A stretch of 64,000 nt of DNA from Opitutaceae bacterium. GTDB lineage: Bacteria > Verrucomicrobiota > Verrucomicrobiia > Opitutales > Opitutaceae. The stretch lies in the NCBI GenBank assembly GCA_028284235.1, contig JANQSC010000081.1:1-64000 (forward strand), in the 5' to 3' direction. The notes beneath the pieces were generated by a model, which was not told the DNA's origin, searched no databases, and saw nothing but the letters and a program-made list of their open reading frames with translations. The position numbers were made by a program, and so were the translations under genes. How positions within the stretch are numbered: the first letter of the stretch is position 1; the number at the start of each line of letters is the position of its first letter. Positions 43,201-51,135 of this stretch are shown in pieces.

Positions 43201-46044
43201 GAGGACTTCGTTATTGGCAGAGGGTATCTGGTATGTCTCCGTCTGGGCCCACCAGTACCCGGACGCATCCCGATGTAGTATATTAGACGTCCGGGTATAT
43301 CGATCCGTTGAAGAGTTGGTACCAAGGCCTCCACCGCCCGCGTCAAGACCCTCCATTGCAACTCTACCCATAGCGTCGTAGGTGTACTTGTACGGTTTGA
43401 GCCGTTCGGAAAGGCTGCCCCCACTCTCGGTCGCACTATGGGTCGTCCTGTCCGTCAGTTGTCCCTTTGTATTGTAGATGAATCCAATTACCAAACTTCC
43501 GCCATCATCGGTTGGAGTCCGCCGATGAATAGGCCTGCCAAGCCAGTCGTTTCGACTCATGCTCCAGTTGTCTTTATAAGGGGAGGCTTCCGTGAAGCTT
43601 TGGGAGGCGGTCCATATCTCCAGGTAGTCGGCGCTTTTGGCGAAGACCTTGCGATACAGAGGAGTTGTGGCAGTGCCTGAGCGCTGCTCTAGGGTCCCGT
43701 CCAGGTAGAAGTCCTGGATGATCGTGCCTCCGTCGTCGTTAGTCTGCGTGATCCGTGTGGTCGTGTACGCGTAGTCCACTGTATCGCAGCAGTCCTGCGT
43801 CCGACTCGTCATGCGTCCCGCGTCATCGTATTCCCAGGTTGAGGATATAGTCTCGCTCCCCCCGAAATCGGATACGTCCTCTTGAATAAGACGATTTGAA
43901 CCATCGAAGGTAAACTTAGTCTTGATAGTGGACGTGGCCGAATAACCATCGGAGCCATCAACACCCAATTTGATGACTTCGTTTACTCGGCCCTGGTCGT
44001 CGTACTCGTACTCGGTACGCTCCCCGGTCTCGTCTTCCGACCAGTCCAGCATACCGTGAATGCTCGAATAGGATGCTTCGTATAAAGTCGTATAGCTATT
44101 GACCCAGGAACCGTTCGCGTAAGGCGTTCTGCGCACTTTTGTAATGCGTGTCGCGTCGTCATAGGTCCTCTCAGTCAACGAAGCCCATTGCGTAGAGCCC
44201 CCGCTGTGATTGACGGCCTGATATACATGGTAGGGCCTCGCCGCCATATCCACGATCGTGACGTCTGCGGTGGACTTGAAGTTGACCAGCTTGATATCCT
44301 CGAAACTCGCTCCGCCCACGTTATTGAGCGGATGGTAAGACTCTCCAGCCGCGTCTATAGTCCCATTGTATCCCCATATTTGAAAGGTTCCTCCAGCATC
44401 GTAGTAGTAGTAGCTGGTCTGTGTCTTGTCCTCGCGAGTCACTGAGTGCGGCCTACCTCTAAGGAACGGCTCGCTGGTGGTCTCCCGGTAGGTCTTGCGT
44501 ATGGACTCCGTCTTGCTCCCGGCGCTCGAATACCGCTTGGTCACAACCTTCATGACCGGTTCACCGTAGAGCGTCTCGCTGGTGTACTCGTTGGTGACGC
44601 GACCTATCTGTTCCGAATTGGCCTTAGTGATCACTTCTGATCTAAAGTAGTTTTCACCAGTACCGTCTGAAGTGTACAGATGCTCCTTGAACAGACCTTC
44701 CTGCGTGTCCTGAAAAGGTGAATACTCGTATCGCCTCTGGCCCAACTTGTCGAAGTCGTTATAGTATACGTAACGAGTGTATCCCCCATCCGGCCTGGTT
44801 ACTTTCTTGAGCTGTTTGTAGTTGCCGTCTCCGTCACCTGAGCTGGTGTAATATTCATACTTGGTCTCCCTGAGAAAGGAGGTTCCATTCGAATTCGATC
44901 CTTCTTTGACACTAAGCAGCTCCCTGCCCCAGGAATAATCGTAGTATTTTCTATAATCAGCCAGGGACTGTGTGAATCCGCCTGATGTCGTAGGCCTTCC
45001 GTACTCCTGGTGGTAGTTGTACGTGTAGCCGCTTGAGGTGATTGTAGTATACTTCGAATAACGAAGGCTCTGGCCAGATCCACTGCCTGCGGTCGAATTC
45101 TTGGCCCAGTCGTAGAACGTAATCGGATTGGGGTACGAGCTGGCGATTGACATTAGCGTCTCCCAATAAGTAGACCCCCTCGTCTTGCGCACGGCTACAG
45201 TCCAGAAGCTCGGCTTGCTCACCTTGTATTTGACGAATGGAGTCGGGCTTCCGACGAGCGTGTAGAGCCCGCCGCTCTTAGCTCCAACGTCCGACCAGTT
45301 GTAGAATCGGATCTCGAAACTGGTGCTGTTGATCGTAACGATGTCGGCCAGCCCCTGAGGTGCGTTGATCTGCCGGATCTTGCCCCCAACAGGGACGACG
45401 TCGATCTCCTCGGATCTCGTCGCGTAGATCAGAGCCGAAGTGTCGATGGTAGATGATGTAGCGTTGAAACCTCCAAGGCGAAGAGTACCGGCGCTTTCCC
45501 CGTTGAGCTTGGTTCCAAGCCCGATTCGCATAGAGCCCACTCCTCCGGAACCCCAGGTCGCCGATTCGCCAATTCCCATGACAGAAGTGTCGGCGGAGCC
45601 CTTCACCACCATCATCTTGAATTTCTTTATCCCCATCTGGTCGACGGCGTCTACGTTGGTGTGCTGCTCGCGCTCCAGAAGGTTGTCGCTGTTGTGCTCC
45701 GCTATGTAGAGGGTGTAGCCCTCCGGGTTCCGCGCGGTTATGGACACCGAGTCGACGTAGTGCTTGTCGACCCAGAAGTCATGGGACTCACCAAGTGTCA
45801 TCGTCACCCTATGCGGATTGGAAGTAAAAGTCCCCGTGGCGTTGGGGTCGTCGACCCAGGTGGTCCAGGTATCTTCGAGAAACCACATGTTCACCTGTCC
45901 GGCACTGTTCGTGGTGTGGTATTCAACGACAATGTCTATCTCCATCGTCAGCGGGTCGTCGTCGAGCGTCGCTCCGAAGGTGGTGCTTGCGGATACCAAT
46001 ACTGATAGAAACGCGTATCCGATTTTCCCCAGGTGCCCGCTCAT
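40219..46044 (-). CDS. Rhs/YD-repeat protein with variable C-terminal domain
   Basis: 1941 residues with a signal peptide (about 1-25, ending 'TTFGA'). The N-terminal about 330 residues are unassigned beta-rich sequence. Many YD-type repeats follow ('YDDQGRVNEV', 'YDAMGRVAMEG', 'YDYMGRRVEKK', 'YDSFGNVMKQ'). The RHS core 'YTDRETNLVYFGFRFYHPELGRFVNRDPV' and 'GGANLYRFVNNNPVSNIDIWG' ends at about residue 1696. The last 245 residues (40219-40956) do not look like the core and are more AT-rich, as in polymorphic toxins. I do not recognise the C-terminal domain. Its ATG overlaps the TGA of the upstream gene (ATGA), and a lipoprotein gene follows. Confidence 0.9.
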   Translation of the reverse strand: MSGHLGKIGYAFLSVLVSASTTFGATLDDDPLTMEIDIVVEYHTTNSAGQVNMWFLEDTWTTWVDDPNATGTFTSNPHRVTMTLGESHDFWVDKHYVDSVSITARNPEGYTLYIAEHNSDNLLEREQHTNVDAVDQMGIKKFKMMVVKGSADTSVMGIGESATWGSGGVGSMRIGLGTKLNGESAGTLRLGGFNATSSTIDTSALIYATRSEEIDVVPVGGKIRQINAPQGLADIVTINSTSFEIRFYNWSDVGAKSGGLYTLVGSPTPFVKYKVSKPSFWTVAVRKTRGSTYWETLMSIASSYPNPITFYDWAKNSTAGSGSGQSLRYSKYTTITSSGYTYNYHQEYGRPTTSGGFTQSLADYRKYYDYSWGRELLSVKEGSNSNGTSFLRETKYEYYTSSGDGDGNYKQLKKVTRPDGGYTRYVYYNDFDKLGQRRYEYSPFQDTQEGLFKEHLYTSDGTGENYFRSEVITKANSEQIGRVTNEYTSETLYGEPVMKVVTKRYSSAGSKTESIRKTYRETTSEPFLRGRPHSVTREDKTQTSYYYYDAGGTFQIWGYNGTIDAAGESYHPLNNVGGASFEDIKLVNFKSTADVTIVDMAARPYHVYQAVNHSGGSTQWASLTERTYDDATRITKVRRTPYANGSWVNSYTTLYEASYSSIHGMLDWSEDETGERTEYEYDDQGRVNEVIKLGVDGSDGYSATSTIKTKFTFDGSNRLIQEDVSDFGGSETISSTWEYDDAGRMTSRTQDCCDTVDYAYTTTRITQTNDDGGTIIQDFYLDGTLEQRSGTATTPLYRKVFAKSADYLEIWTASQSFTEASPYKDNWSMSRNDWLGRPIHRRTPTDDGGSLVIGFIYNTKGQLTDRTTHSATESGGSLSERLKPYKYTYDAMGRVAMEGLDAGGGGLGTNSSTDRYTRTSNILHRDASGYWWAQTETYQIPSANNEVLALTRRSRIAPSAGELSRTETVDLSGNKETTYAKVVRDDARVTVTSEFDPVPDNDSTVVYKTGLLVKSIDTAGVDTIVAYDDLRRQEQVDGRDAIKNKVSYYTGTRRIKDERQIIVGTSLEHIYKTYAYGDSGRVSRVTRKNTGGDENTYYSYNTRGQITKVYGNGTYPIDYLYDGYGRRTDQIQYRTDSETLESKVKWVYDDVENTGLVIQKRHYKTASTYDDTDFQYSDLGQISRRTWDRGVYTTYGYSNVTGDLLTETHSDTTTPNVSYTRDKMGRLKTVTDYTGTRTFIYDKNSGLSLGKEDLPGFYADTDSLTVDDLQYHYHNTSTTTAIRGSLEYSDFRNADWEESVNAVTGRLNKFVAGYGSSAKQFDVAYDSDSNHVHTITTALDTENYKLERTWESWRENRATSVAHYGDKKRVNFNIPNYEFQYNFEDYTLVNDDDQSLAKQYGAASSTNIKYDFDYDKRGQLTWWDTVGYNFPSQPSFTTYSYDSAGNRTASTDTNGTDTFTVNSLNQIDQGSNINYDADGNLSYYYGWTYQYDANNRVKAMYKTGKRLEFQYDYMGRRVEKKVWNNSSGTGNPADHLKFLYQGMELIAELDANDSDKFLRTYYWGLDKSDSRGGAGGAEGLLMFVDWSNSSKPYYPSYDLNGNMVGLLNATGGWEAWYAYDSFGNVMKQNGPYATENPIGFSTQYTDRETNLVYFGFRFYHPELGRFVNRDPVAEVGGANLYRFVNNNPVSNIDIWGLCIEPLLPIPDPDDDDDYVKPWEWAEYDQAMVDYLRCLEEQEKNPNVPNLPRDGGDDDFGSGTRPPKPLGPVDSDTPWWGEVNRNQTGSEHPFGSPEYNREQRIKNAENRMDKIAERHLDAALTATNDTHLAPNVRVRYQERSFTIGVGTKSGTGFKIYDTVDDIKSRKDLIDDAVKLADDSDWVTYDENIYSTIIRNGSSVDMNRSNQFDVNGGISLELLPLGLGVKIIQKRFDVQTTRWEYNP

Positions 46045-46643
46045 TTCCGGCCCCCTTCCATAGTGGGATCTATCACCTCGGGCTCATTAACGATGCCCCG
46101 TCTATGCGCCTCCGCCGCGTCGAGCCTGGCTTGTATGAGGCTGGCCCTGCGGTGCTGGTATTCAAGTTCCCTGGCGTTGGATTCGTCGTCCGGGTCGAGC
46201 AGCGTCGCGATTTCGAGCTGCTCGAGAGCCTCAAGCGTATTGCCGTCCATCGTTTTGGTGACGTCGTATATGAGCCGCCAACTTTTCGCCAAACGCTTGC
46301 GGTCACGTACCGTATCCCTCTTGAAATCGTGCGCCGCTATCCGGTCAATCGCGGCGGCTAGCCTTTCGCTATCTACTTCGCTGTGCTTTCGCTCGAGGAG
46401 GCGCTTCAGCGAACTCTCAACCTCGTACGAGTCCTCTGCGAATTTGCCAAAGCGGGCGACGTATCCCGCTGCGGCTTCAGGGCCTATCCTGCTAGAGAGA
46501 CGGGCTCCGGCTTCGACCTCCTCTCGGCTTGGCGGGCCTGCAAGCCCAGGCGCTGTTTGCGCGTTCGCAATTGATGTAATACTAAGTACCGCTGTAAATA
46601 GGCACAGCGATGCCGTAACAAACACAGTAGTGATCAGCTTCAT
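46041..46643 (-). CDS. Exported helical protein coupled to the Rhs gene
   Basis: 200 residues from the ATG at 46643, which begins a signal peptide ('LITTVFVTASLCLFTAVLSITSIANAQ'). The mature part is charged and strongly helical ('ESSLKRLLERKHSEVDSERLAAAIDRIAAHDFK', 'LEYQHRRASLIQARLDAAEAHRRG'), probably forming coiled coils. No family is recognised. Its TGA stop overlaps the Rhs ATG, so the two proteins are likely made together; a periplasmic adaptor or chaperone for the Rhs protein is a reasonable guess. Confidence 0.7.
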   Translation of the reverse strand: MKLITTVFVTASLCLFTAVLSITSIANAQTAPGLAGPPSREEVEAGARLSSRIGPEAAAGYVARFGKFAEDSYEVESSLKRLLERKHSEVDSERLAAAIDRIAAHDFKRDTVRDRKRLAKSWRLIYDVTKTMDGNTLEALEQLEIATLLDPDDESNARELEYQHRRASLIQARLDAAEAHRRGIVNEPEVIDPTMEGGRK

Positions 46644-47036
46644 GAGTCGGGGGTATGGGGTTAAGATATAAGTGAGAGCACTGATGAATACCCTTTCGAA
46701 GGTCTTGTCAATAGTATTTATGCTTAAAAATTTAAAGTGATTGCATATATACCAAGTACTATCACTTAAATCAGTGGCGCTTAATAATTTGAAAGTATGC
46801 AGGCAACCAATTTGCTCTAAGAAAGAAAATCGATTGCGTAGAGTATTCTCTGGGAGGTCGGCGTTTGAGTTCATTTCGCCCAACAATTCCTTAGACACCC
46901 GAAGAAGAGGTCTTAAGAAATGACTTCTAGCCAGATACCTAGATTTTAGGCGAAAATTGGCTTTCGGAACTAAACCACTTACACAATTTCTCGCGGGACA
47001 ATTTAGAGTCCAGCGACTATACCGATTCAGTCACAA
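46644..47036. other. Intergenic region between divergent island genes
   Basis: About 390 bases, AT-rich, with no convincing coding sequence. It must contain the promoter for the Rhs operon (leftward) and probably one for the orphan gene (rightward). I see no strong palindrome. Confidence 0.4.
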
Positions 47037-47768
47037 ATGGAAGGAGTCCAACCGTCGGAGAGTTTTGAATCGTATCTGTTGAGGGTCAGGAAGGCCTCAG
47101 TTAAGAGGTTTCCGGCTGAATTCTTCTATGCGAGGGACGGTGAGATTAACTCAGACTCTCTGAAAAACTTGAAAGCGTGCAGCTTGCCAAGCTCCGTAAA
47201 AGAGGGCTGGAGGATAAGAGTTTGGAGGAAACTAATCAATCGACCCCTAAAAGCGCTCACCAATTTGAAGCCAGACGATGACGTCGAAAGCCTAGGCAAG
47301 ATGTCTGGAATTTTTGAACGGACCAAAGAGATCCGGGATTTGCAATCAGAGGGAGGAAATTCTCAAAGCGAACAAATTGAGCTTCCCAATTACATTCTCA
47401 AAGCCTTCGCCAATCTCGATTTAGAGGATGAGAAGCTCAGTCAAGAAGAGTTGGTGGCTCGCTTTAAGCGAGAGAGAAGAGCCGAAGTTGGCGAGTTGCT
47501 TTCCAACTACGGAAAAGGCCTGGACCTTTTGTGCACAGTCAACACCGAAGGGGACGTGATTTCGAGAAATCCTGATCCAAGCGTAGATGTCTATTGGTGC
47601 CTATTAAAATTTGGTGACTACCTCGAAACGTTGGATTCCAAGGCGGAAGTGTTCGATTTCATTTTCGATCGGGTTTTTGAGAGAAATGAGAACTTGTACA
47701 ATTTCGAATCATTCAAGCAGCTCTGCAAACCCGGCGGAATCGGATTCAACGTGCCGGAGAGACGATGA
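47037..47768 (+). CDS. Orphan island protein
   Basis: 243 residues, no signal peptide or membrane segment, charged and probably helical. It contains 'LEDEKLSQEELVARFKRERRAEVGELLSNYGKGLDLL' and 'KAEVFDFIFDRVFERNENLYNFESFKQLC'. I do not recognise a family. It lies upstream of the excisionase-like and replication genes on the same strand, so a role in the biology of the mobile element is possible. Codon use and AT content resemble the rest of the island. Confidence 0.5.
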   Translation: MEGVQPSESFESYLLRVRKASVKRFPAEFFYARDGEINSDSLKNLKACSLPSSVKEGWRIRVWRKLINRPLKALTNLKPDDDVESLGKMSGIFERTKEIRDLQSEGGNSQSEQIELPNYILKAFANLDLEDEKLSQEELVARFKRERRAEVGELLSNYGKGLDLLCTVNTEGDVISRNPDPSVDVYWCLLKFGDYLETLDSKAEVFDFIFDRVFERNENLYNFESFKQLCKPGGIGFNVPERR

Positions 47769-47845
47769 CAATGCCGTGTCAAGGTACAGAGCCATTGTTC
47801 GCGTACCCTGACAAATAATCTCTCCTCAGATATTCTGGCGGCACC

Positions 47846-48049
47846 ATGAAGCCATCAGAAACCAAACCAACACGACTCGCGTACACTAGGGCTGAAACCG
47901 CTCAAGCTCTGGGAGTGTCCGCTCCCACCGTTGACCGCCTGACTAAAAGAGGTCTTCTCCGTCCTTCTCGGGCGACCAGGCGGCCCCTCTACTCGAAAGC
48001 CGAGATTGAACGTTTCCTCACGGAAACCTCGGACGTATTCAGCCTGTGA
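47846..48049 (+). CDS. Excisionase-like helix-turn-helix protein
   Basis: 67 residues. 'AYTRAETAQALGVSAPTVDRLTKRGLLRPSRATRRPLYSKAEIERFL' (residues about 9-55) is the winged HTH of the MerR/excisionase superfamily (HTH_17). Such proteins act as recombination directionality factors or as regulators of adjacent mobile-element genes. It is 77 bases after the orphan gene and 184 bases before the replication initiator. Confidence 0.85.
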   Translation: MKPSETKPTRLAYTRAETAQALGVSAPTVDRLTKRGLLRPSRATRRPLYSKAEIERFLTETSDVFSL

Positions 48050-48156
48050 AGACGCCTGAGCACATATCCGACATTGTGGACCGACTGTGGTATCGACGCA
48101 CACACAAGCGGGGTTGGAGCGGTGCGCGAAGCGTGCGGCTTAGCGTGAGCGGCCCG

Positions 48157-48171
48157 ATTGACGCAGTCAAT
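48157..48171. other. Hairpin upstream of the replication initiator, candidate origin
   Basis: ATTGAC-GCA-GTCAAT is a perfect 6+3+6-base inverted repeat in the 184 bases before the initiator gene. Rolling-circle origins often contain such a hairpin close to the rep gene. The nick site is not identifiable by eye. Confidence 0.3.
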
Positions 48172-48233
48172 GTATCGCGGGCAAGCCGAGCGGAACGGGG
48201 CCCCCGCGTTCGCAAATCCAGGAAACAAAGAAG

Positions 48234-49064
48234 ATGAGCCAAACCTACATCAAAGAGTTCATCCCAAACTCATGGTTCCACCCGAAAGGGATCGCCAAGG
48301 TACTCAAACGATTTTGGCACCGACTTCCCAATGTTTCTGGATGCTTGTTCGCGACGCTCACCATTGATCGCGAGGCAATGAGGTCCCAAGGTTACGGGCC
48401 TTCCGAGTCATTCGACATTACCCGAGACCGTGTACGGAAAATGTTCTACGAATTGAGAAGAGGCGTTCGATGGAAAGGCAGGCTTTACCGGATCGACGCC
48501 GAATACTGCACCAAGGTCGAATTCCATGAGGACGAGGAAGGCTGGCCTCACTACCATGTGGTATGGCTAACAAAGCGATTCGTCCCCGCGCAACTAATGG
48601 CGCACCTGTGGGGCTACGGTCGAACCAACGTAAAACGCATTAGGAATGAGGATTTTCAGTACCTCCTGAAGTACGTGTGCAAAAGCGGAAAAGTCCCTGA
48701 ATGGGTACAGGATCGAACACGAATGCGAATACTCCAGCCATCGAGAGGATTCCTAACTCCAGATCCGGACAAACGTTCGCAAACTAACGCAACTAGCGAA
48801 CCTAGAACTCGCCGTACAACGACCATTCGCGAGCGCCTAGTCAAATGGCAGCAACTTGCACTTATCGTGACCGAGTTAGGTGCCGGCGCTCAAAAACGGG
48901 TTCGAGAGCTTCGGCTTTTCGACTCCTTCAAATCAATCCTCGACCGCCTCGTTCTCGCCGTCGCGCTGGATGGTCGCTATCTTGGAGACGGCAAAGTCAA
49001 AATAGAGAAAGAAGAACACATATATCCATGGATACTAAAAAACCACAACCCGGACCCGTTCTAA
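48234..49064 (+). CDS. HUH-type replication initiator (rolling-circle Rep)
   Basis: 276 residues; AGGAAA 13 bases before the ATG may serve as the ribosome-binding site. The three rolling-circle motifs are visible: motif I 'LFATLTIDRE' (38-47), motif II with the metal-binding His106-Tyr-His108 in 'GWPHYHVVWL', and motif III 'EDFQYLLKYVCKSGK' with Tyr143 or Tyr147 as nucleophile and adjacent Lys. This fits a single-strand nickase that starts rolling-circle replication of a small plasmid or phage-like element. No Zot, coat or mobilisation gene is nearby. Confidence 0.8.
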   Translation: MSQTYIKEFIPNSWFHPKGIAKVLKRFWHRLPNVSGCLFATLTIDREAMRSQGYGPSESFDITRDRVRKMFYELRRGVRWKGRLYRIDAEYCTKVEFHEDEEGWPHYHVVWLTKRFVPAQLMAHLWGYGRTNVKRIRNEDFQYLLKYVCKSGKVPEWVQDRTRMRILQPSRGFLTPDPDKRSQTNATSEPRTRRTTTIRERLVKWQQLALIVTELGAGAQKRVRELRLFDSFKSILDRLVLAVALDGRYLGDGKVKIEKEEHIYPWILKNHNPDPF

Positions 49065-49360
49065 CCGAGAGCGGAATCTACATCAAAGGAGTCGTTATCT
49101 CGAGCAAGGCCCAGAAGATCACCAAAAAGGATGGTGGGGTGCTCGCGATCGTGAAGCACGAAATCTCCACGGACCCTGGAGTCGTTGTACTGCAAGAGTT
49201 TCTTGATCCCAAAGTGGATCTACACGTCAAGATCGAAGGTGATGAAGTCAGCACCTTCCCAAAGCTTGAACAATTCAAGTCGGTTACGGTGAAAGCCGAG
49301 TCAATCGAAGACAAACGAGGCCACGCAACCGTTTCCAAATGGAAACGAGTTCACTCCTAG
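49028..49360 (+). CDS. Small protein overlapping rep, possible ssDNA-binding protein
   Basis: 110 residues starting at the ATG at 49028, 37 bases before the rep stop codon. Alternating strands ('GIYIKGVVISSKAQKITKKDGGVLAIVKHEIS', 'KSVTVKAESIEDKRGHATVSKWK') suggest a five-stranded OB-like barrel. In filamentous phages and related replicons a small ssDNA-binding protein follows the initiator. That function is inferred from position and predicted fold only. Confidence 0.6.
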   Translation: MDTKKPQPGPVLTESGIYIKGVVISSKAQKITKKDGGVLAIVKHEISTDPGVVVLQEFLDPKVDLHVKIEGDEVSTFPKLEQFKSVTVKAESIEDKRGHATVSKWKRVHS

Positions 49361-49675
49361 ACCAATGAAAAGCCCTGAGGAGCCTTCCCTTGTTTAAACA
49401 GTTAATAATTGTCCGATTATGCGTTGCGCCAAAGCCCAAGGACATTTTCGGTACAGAATTGTAATCAAAAGAGGTCGAAATTACCCAAGATACGACAGGA
49501 AGATTATCATGCATAGCGTGATGTTGGACTTCCCAATATCAACCCATTTGGAATGATATCAGATTAGATCCTGAACACTGAACTAAATGGAATCAATTAA
49601 ATCGGGCTTGAAAAACTACTATCCATTGGGATGATATGACAACGTTAATAGAGCAACTTGTTCGCAGGAAGAGAA
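49361..49675. other. AT-rich intergenic region, no gene
   Basis: About 315 bases between the rep-linked gene and the next small membrane-protein gene. I see no convincing coding sequence. Two similar stretches, 'CATTTGGAATGATAT' (49539-49553) and 'CATTGGGATGATAT' (49624-49637), form an imperfect direct repeat about 85 bases apart. Confidence 0.4.
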
Positions 49676-49939
49676 TTGAAAGATCAAGAAAGCAAAGAGG
49701 CTTTGAAAAATCAGCTTCACAGAAACATTCGCACCCTTACATGGAAGGCATCCTTAGCGACTGCGGTTTCTCTCGTCGCCATTTGGCTTTTCATCCTGAT
49801 AGTTCAAGAAGAAGAAAAGAGCCACCCATTCTTGATCACCGTCATTCTGCTGCTGCTCTACACCGGAATGTCATCAATATCTCACTACAAAAACTTAAGA
49901 GTACGACTCAAGAAACTCTCTGCAATAAAACGAACATAA
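49676..49939 (+). CDS. Small membrane protein in island
   Basis: 87 residues from a TTG at 49676, chosen because AGGAAG lies 5-10 bases upstream; another TTG at 49658 is possible. Two hydrophobic helices ('ASLATAVSLVAIWLFILIV' and 'PFLITVILLLLYTGMSSI') are separated by a short acidic loop. No family is recognised. Confidence is limited by the non-ATG start. Confidence 0.45.
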   Translation: MKDQESKEALKNQLHRNIRTLTWKASLATAVSLVAIWLFILIVQEEEKSHPFLITVILLLLYTGMSSISHYKNLRVRLKKLSAIKRT

Positions 49940-50011
49940 CCTATGCCGACCAAGCAGCTGAGGCAATGAGGGCTATCGGCCCGTCGCCTCGCATATGACG
50001 TTGGAAACGAA

Positions 50012-50494
50012 ATGAGAATTCAGCTAAGCAACGAATACGACACTCTTTTTGTGAGAATAGGACCAACGATTCTAATCGGTCTCGTTCTCTTCATTGCATC
50101 CTCCTATTTCATTACCTTTAAAAACGAACCCGAAAAGTGGCCCATAGGCTTGATATTTGTTGTTCCTGTTCTGGTAGCACTAAGGTTCATAAAAAAGAGT
50201 AACAAAAAAAACTATAGAAGACTCGTTATGGAGGATGACTTTCTACTAATAGAAGAATTTCACACTAAGAGAAAAATACAGTACTCTGAGATTTACTCCG
50301 TATCATGCAGACGAACTAGTCTCTACGGGATCGCAAGCGTGTTGTTGATTACGGGCGAAAAATTGAGATTTAGCGTTAACAGGATGGAAAACGAACTATT
50401 TTCCGTTCGAGAGCCCGCAGTGATAAAGGAATTGAAAAAAAGGGTGGATTCCAACCAAGTGTTTCAGTCAACGAGGACAAGCCCTGCCGACTGA
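50012..50494 (+). CDS. Small membrane protein with PH-like cytoplasmic part
   Basis: 160 residues. Two membrane helices (about 15-32 and 43-59) are followed by a soluble beta-rich half ('YRRLVMEDDFLLIEEFHTKRKIQYSEIYSVSCRRTSLYG'). This arrangement is like small PH-domain (bPH) membrane proteins. The role is unknown. Last intact gene of the island. Confidence 0.6.
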   Translation: MRIQLSNEYDTLFVRIGPTILIGLVLFIASSYFITFKNEPEKWPIGLIFVVPVLVALRFIKKSNKKNYRRLVMEDDFLLIEEFHTKRKIQYSEIYSVSCRRTSLYGIASVLLITGEKLRFSVNRMENELFSVREPAVIKELKKRVDSNQVFQSTRTSPAD

Positions 50495-50534
50495 ACTTAG
50501 CGTTGTTGTAAAACCTACGGACTCAGTGTCCGCT

Positions 50535-50790
50535 TAGTTAGGGATTTTGGGCATATATTGGCCGCAATTCTGTTCGAATTCCGACTTAACGTAATCAATT
50601 TTCGACCGATTTTTGTTAAAAGCGAAATCGATGAACCTCCATGAATCGGCACTTTTTTGCCAAGGAGTTTTGTAACCCGCACTTGTAACCTCACCACAAA
50701 TTTTGGGCTAATTCGAGACGATCCAGGAAGATTTTAAGACCTCTCAAAAACTCGATCTCCCCTCTGTAGAGACCTACTGACAACTCAGGT
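50535..50790 (-). pseudogene. Possible frameshifted gene remnant near the right island border
   Basis: One frame reads 'IEPELSVGLYRGEIEFLRGL' continuing to 'LDRLELAQNLW' and then stops. A second frame continues 'CGEVTSAGYKTPWQKSADSW' to 'YVKSEFEQNCGQYMPKIPN' before a TAA at 50535-50537. Together they look like the end of a real protein broken by a frameshift. There is no start codon. The family is not recognised and chance cannot be excluded. Confidence 0.35.
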
Positions 50791-50818
50791 TCAATCTACC
50801 CAAAAACGCCCCTCGCTC

Positions 50819-50896
50819 TTTTAAGTCCGCTGCGTCTACCGATTCCGCCACCTGGGCAGGTGTTGAAAAACAGAGCCGGAAGCAAACTAGCCGCTC
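50819..50896. other. Right attachment site (att) with truncated tRNA-Leu 5' half
   Basis: 57 bases identical to 38974-39030, then 19 of 21 matching. It contains the tRNA 5' half (anticodon loop to acceptor 5' strand, 50819-50857) and about 39 bases of upstream sequence, but no T-arm or 3' acceptor. It is the displaced or duplicated part left by integration at the tRNA. Confidence 0.8.
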
Positions 50897-51135
50897 TTCC
50901 AAAACTCAAGATCGAAAGCTGGCGGAAAGACGTTTGAAGCAATTCCTAGACTCGACTCGCAACTCCGAAAGGGAACTCAAATCCGTCATCCGAGTTAAAT
51001 CCAATTTCCGCAACCCGCACGGCTCGCCCTCACGCGGAGAACCATCTCGCTCTGACAAACTCGCCTCGAAAAACTCCTGCAATCCCGCTCTCCGATTAAA
51101 ATAGTCAACTTTTAGGTTGCATTCGTGAAATCTTA

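Noticed and set aside
48234..49360. Complete inovirus (filamentous phage)
   Set aside because: An HUH initiator is present, but no Zot-type ATPase, coat-protein-like small gene series or adsorption protein was found nearby.
50819..50857. Second tRNA-Leu gene
   Set aside because: Only the 5' half is present; the anticodon 3' arm, variable arm, T-arm and acceptor 3' strand are missing, so it cannot be a functional tRNA.
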